Source: Eublepharis macularius
Taxonomy: Eukaryota; Chordata; Lepidosauria; Squamata; Eublepharidae
Direction: 5' to 3'
DNA length: 64,000 bases
NCBI RefSeq assembly: GCF_028583425.1
Contig: NC_072790.1
Location: 10,646,552 to 10,710,551 of the forward strand
Positions 60,785 to 64,000 of this stretch are shown in pieces (positions within the stretch are counted from its first letter, which is position 1; every line of letters begins with the position of its first letter). Under the pieces are notes generated by a model. It ran no database searches. It saw nothing but the letters and a program-made list of their open reading frames with translations, and was not told the origin of the DNA. Both the position numbers and the translations under genes were made by a program.

Positions 60785-61060
60785 CAGAGGTCCCCAACCC
60801 CCGGTCCACGGACTGGTACCGATCCATGGCCAGTTAGCAACCGGGCCGCACAGGAGGTGAGTGGTGGGCGAGCGCAGAGCTGGCTCCAGGGAGCCCCCAG
60901 ATAGGACCGTCTAATTGCAGGAAAACAAGCTCAGGGCTCCCACGGGTTCGGCATTGTGGCAAGTTGTGTAAGTATTTCATTATAATAATGTAATAATAGA
61001 AATAAAGTGCACAATTGTATCATTCTGAAATCATTCCCCCCCCCCCGGGTCTGTGGAGGG
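60785..61060 (+). mobile_element. hAT Charlie-like MITE relic
   Basis: CAGAGGTCCCCAACCCCCGG, GGTCCACGGACTGGTACCG, CGGGCCGCACAGGAGG match the MER1/Charlie-type terminal region. The far side has a C run and GGTCTGTGGAGGGC. The right terminus is lost. Confidence 0.65.
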
Positions 61061-61141
61061 CTGTGAGAGAATCCATCCCCTCTGGAGCAATCTCCGTCGG
61101 CTCCGTCTTTCAACACTCAACGGACACACGCCCAGGCATCA

Positions 61142-61337
61142 AACTACAAGTGACGCCTGACACGGGTTGGACATTAGTCGGCTTCCCTCAAGTTTTGGCG
61201 GGAAATGTCGGCGTCCTGGTTTTACAGCTTGGCTCTCCATTACAGCTGCAAGACCAGGACGCCTACATTTCCCGCCAAAACTTGAGGGAAGCCGACTAGT
61301 GTCCAACCCGTGTCAGGCGTCACTTGTGGCTTGGCTC
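61142..61337. mobile_element. PIF/Harbinger-like foldback MITE, TCA duplication, left end eroded
   Basis: The right end is CACTTGTGGCTTGGCTC followed by TCA (61338-61340). The left side has ACTACAAGTGACGCC preceded by TCA (61139-61141), with the first bases degenerate. The arms match 60285 and 30141. Confidence 0.78.
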
Positions 61338-61933
61338 TCAAAGGCCCAAGAATTCTTACTGTCCTTTCTAGGCTAATGTTTTTTTAAAGTCTGTGTGTGT
61401 TCCTGACTCCTGAGTTCCTAACTTTTAAAACCAATCCTTGCCTGACCCTGCTGTGTGACAACCCTGCTGTACGATACCCTTCTCTTTGCACTTGGCGTGA
61501 GGTTTGGAAATGCCGGCTTTTGAGCAGAAATGTCTCTGCTATATCTGTAAGCGACAAACGACCTTCAGGTTCTACGTGTAACTCCTATCAGGGGGGTGTA
61601 CAGCCTATTAAACAGACAAGCCACATCACAGAGTCTGAGAAAAATAATCTAGTGAAATTTCTTTCTGGACTTTGCAGAATTTTTGATCCTTGATGAAGAG
61701 AAAAGTTATACATTCCTGCGGAGTTATAAACTCCTATCGGCTTGCTGTGGCCAAAACAACAGAGTATGGAGGCACCTTAAGGACTACCACAGAAGCTTCT
61801 CTCAGCCACTTCATCAGATACCTGATTCTGCCCAGGTAGGGTTGCCAATCCTGACTTGGGAAATTCCTGGAGATTTGGGGGATGGAACCGGGGAAGGGTG
61901 GGGTTTGGGGAGAGGAGGGAGCTCAGTGGGGCA

Positions 61934-63879
61934 TCCTCTTATATAAAAGGCTAAGCGTATTCAAGATAACTCACTTGTTACCGTGGTGCACCTCCAGAGG
62001 GCACTGCTGTGGAGGGAACCCCAGATGAGGCAGCAAGACCTCCAGAGAGCGCGCCACGGCAGGAAGCCCAGGCCAGGATCAGGTGTGGAACAGGCGGCAA
62101 TGCCTGCCCCCTGCCTTCACCCAGCTGGGATCAGGAATGGAGCAGGTGGTAATGCCGGCCCTCCGCCTTCACCTAGCTGGGATCTGGAGCGGGTGGCAAT
62201 GCCTGCCCTCTGTCTTCACCCAGCTGAGATCAGAAGTGAAGCAGGTGGTTATGCCCATCCTTCACCTTCACCCATCTGGGATCAGGAGCGGAGCAGGTGG
62301 CAATGACCACTCCCCATCTTCACCCAGCTGGGATCAGGAGCAGAGAGGGGGCAATGCCTACGTCCCACATTCACACAGTTGGAATCGAGAGTGGAGCAGG
62401 TGCAATGCCCGCCCTCGCCTTCACCCAGCTGGGATCAGAAGAAGGTGGCAGTACCCACTCCCCCTTCACCTAGATGGGATCAGGAGCAGAGCAGGTGGCA
62501 ATGCCTGCCACCGCTTTCAGCCAGCTGGGATCAGGAGCAAAACAGGTGGCAATGCCTACCCTCCGCCTTCACTCAGCTGGGATCAGAAGTGAAGCAGGTG
62601 GCAATGCCCGCCTGTCCTTCACCCAGCTGGGATCAGGAGGGGAGCAGATGGCAATGCCCGCCCACCGCTTTCACACAGCTGGGATCTGGAGTGGAGCACG
62701 TGGCAATGCCCATCCCCTCTTCACCCACCTCGGATCAGGAGCAAAGCAGGTGGCACAGGTAGCAATGCCCCCCTCCCAACTTCACCTGGCCAGGATCAGT
62801 CATGGAGCAGGAGGCAATGCCCACCCCCTTCACTTGACTGGGATCAGACGAAAAATAGGTGACAATGCCCACCCCCCTTCACCCGGCCTGGATCAGGCAC
62901 AGAGTAGGAGGTAATGCCCACCTCCTCATCACCTGGCTGGGCTCAGGCATGGAGCAGGTGGCAATGCCCACCCCCCAACTTCACTCGGTTGGGATCAGGT
63001 TTGGAGCAGGAGGCAATGCCCACCCTAGTTCAACTTGCTGGAATCAGGTGCAGTCAAAACTGTGAACAGAATAAACTGTACAGGGAGGGAAAATACTTAA
63101 GTCAAAATCAATATGAAGTAAGTCAAAAGTATCAAATTCCAAAATTACTATGTATTTCCACAATGGAAACATATAAAGTATATACTTAAATAATGTAGTC
63201 TAGCAAACATCTTCATAAGGCAAGCTGCTGTTACGTAACAATGCCATACCAGTATACAATCCAACAGGTGAGGTCCAATAAGTCCAAAGATTCCAAATCA
63301 AAAATAGTCCAAAAAGTAGGTAAATGAAAGTAGCAGGGGATACTCCGTAGGACACTGAATAATCAGTGTTCTCTTCTTTCTTCTTTTACAGGTGTAGGTA
63401 GTGTTGGAAGAAACGGGACGTCCAAAAAGACACACCCGAATCAGGTGCAGAGCAGGCGGCAATGCCCCCTGCCCTGATTCACCCGGCTGGAATCAGTTGC
63501 AGAGCAGGCGGCAATGCCTGCTCCCACATCACCCGGCTGGGATCAGGCGCAGAGCAGGCAGCCATGTCCGCCCCTTCACCTGGCTGGGATCAGGAGTGGA
63601 GCAGGTGGCACTGCCCGCCCCCCTTCACTCGGCCGAGATCAGGTGTAAAGCAGGCGGCAATGCCCACCCCTTCACCTGGCTGGGATCAAGCACAGAGCAG
63701 GTGGCAGTGCCCTCTCCCCTTCACTCGGCCAGGCTCAGGCACAGAGGAAGTGGCCATGCCCGCCCCCCCTGCCTTCATTCAGCTGTCGTCAGTGACGGAG
63801 GAGGAGGGACTGCCCACCTGCCCGCCCTCCCCTTTCTAGAGCCCGTTGCATTTTCCCCCACAATGTGCTTTGTTGCTAG
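61934..63879 (+). mobile_element. Non-autonomous Helitron with internal minisatellite, copy 3 (largest)
   Basis: The 5' end is TCCTCTTATATAAAAGGC after a host A (61933). The 3' end is an imperfect hairpin around AGCCCGTTGC...CAATGTGCTT, then TGTTGCTAG ending at 63879 before a host T. It holds roughly 19 ~50-bp units in 62072-63050 and about seven more in 63440-63790, split by an unrelated insert. Bounds are confirmed by comparison with the uninterrupted hAT copy at 21721. Confidence 0.92.
63054..63437. mobile_element. 384-bp insert of unknown family inside Helitron copy 3
   Basis: AT-rich, unlike the surrounding repeat, and flanked by a 13-bp direct repeat GAATCAGGTGCAG (63041-63053, 63438-63450). 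It starts TCAAAACTGTGAACAG and ends AAAGACACACCC. I see no poly(A), inverted ends or similarity elsewhere in the window. The direct repeat could also be minisatellite sequence. Confidence 0.6.
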
Positions 63880-64000
63880 TAATGCCATAAAATCCATCTT
63901 CCAAAGCAGCCATTTCCTCCAACTGACCTCTGCAGTCTGGAAATCAGTTGTAATTCTGGGAGATCACCAGGTGAACAGAAGTTCTAAACAGTACAAGTTT

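Larger units (their letters stand above)
61837..63980 (+). mobile_element. TAGGGTTGCC-type hAT MITE, interrupted by a Helitron
   Basis: The left part (61837-61933) reads TAGGGTTGCCAATCCTG to GAGCTCAGTGGGGCA. It resumes at 63880 with TAATGCCATAAAATCC and GTTGTAATTCTGGGAGATCA. Compared with 21721-21939 only the Helitron lies between. The right terminus is just beyond what can be recognised at the window end. Confidence 0.85.

Noticed and set aside
61983-63839. Repeat-protein-like frames with GSGAEQVAMP units
   Set aside because: All such frames (also at 40133-40744 and 51869-52656) are translations of the Helitron minisatellite in several frames; units contain frame changes.

Overview
The window is vertebrate nuclear DNA, most likely from a squamate reptile (lizard). 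The evidence is one split gene with vertebrate splice signals and a CpG-island promoter. Around it lies a repeat set typical of squamates: Sauria-type tRNA SINEs, a 5S-rRNA-derived SINE, L1 and CR1 LINEs, many hAT and PIF/Harbinger-like MITEs, and non-autonomous Helitrons. The species cannot be named from this sequence.

One protein-coding gene can be supported: ISM1 (isthmin 1), on the minus strand, complete in six coding exons (start codon 49534-49532, stop 895-893). The exons sum to 1386 nt, giving 461 residues. The product is a secreted protein with a signal peptide, a disordered acidic stretch, a thrombospondin type 1 repeat and an AMOP domain carrying a KGD tripeptide. All junctions are in frame. 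Five introns were resolved (about 32.9, 6.1, 0.8, 5.3 and 2.1 kb). Intron 5 has a GC rather than GT donor.

Layout: 1-892 is the 3' UTR/downstream flank. 893-16515 holds exons 6 to 2 with introns crowded with repeats. 16516-49411 is the large first intron, mostly transposon relics separated by unique AT-rich stretches. About 49240-50430 is the CpG-island promoter and exon 1, with a TATA box at 50108-50115. 50430-64000 is upstream flank with no recognisable gene.

The most notable non-genic signal is a family of three non-autonomous Helitrons (40112-40784, 51879-52629 reversed, 61934-63879). Their bodies are tandem arrays of a ~50-bp unit in different copy numbers (roughly 9, 11 and 26). Each has a 5' TC end, a 3' hairpin followed by CTAG, and an A/T insertion site without target duplication. 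The third sits inside a hAT MITE whose uninterrupted relative at 21721-21939 acts as an empty site. Several hAT MITEs have perfect 8-bp target duplications, and a group of foldback MITEs has 3-bp duplications (TTA, TAA, TCA). Long reading frames other than the ISM1 exons come from these repeats or from GC-rich promoter DNA.
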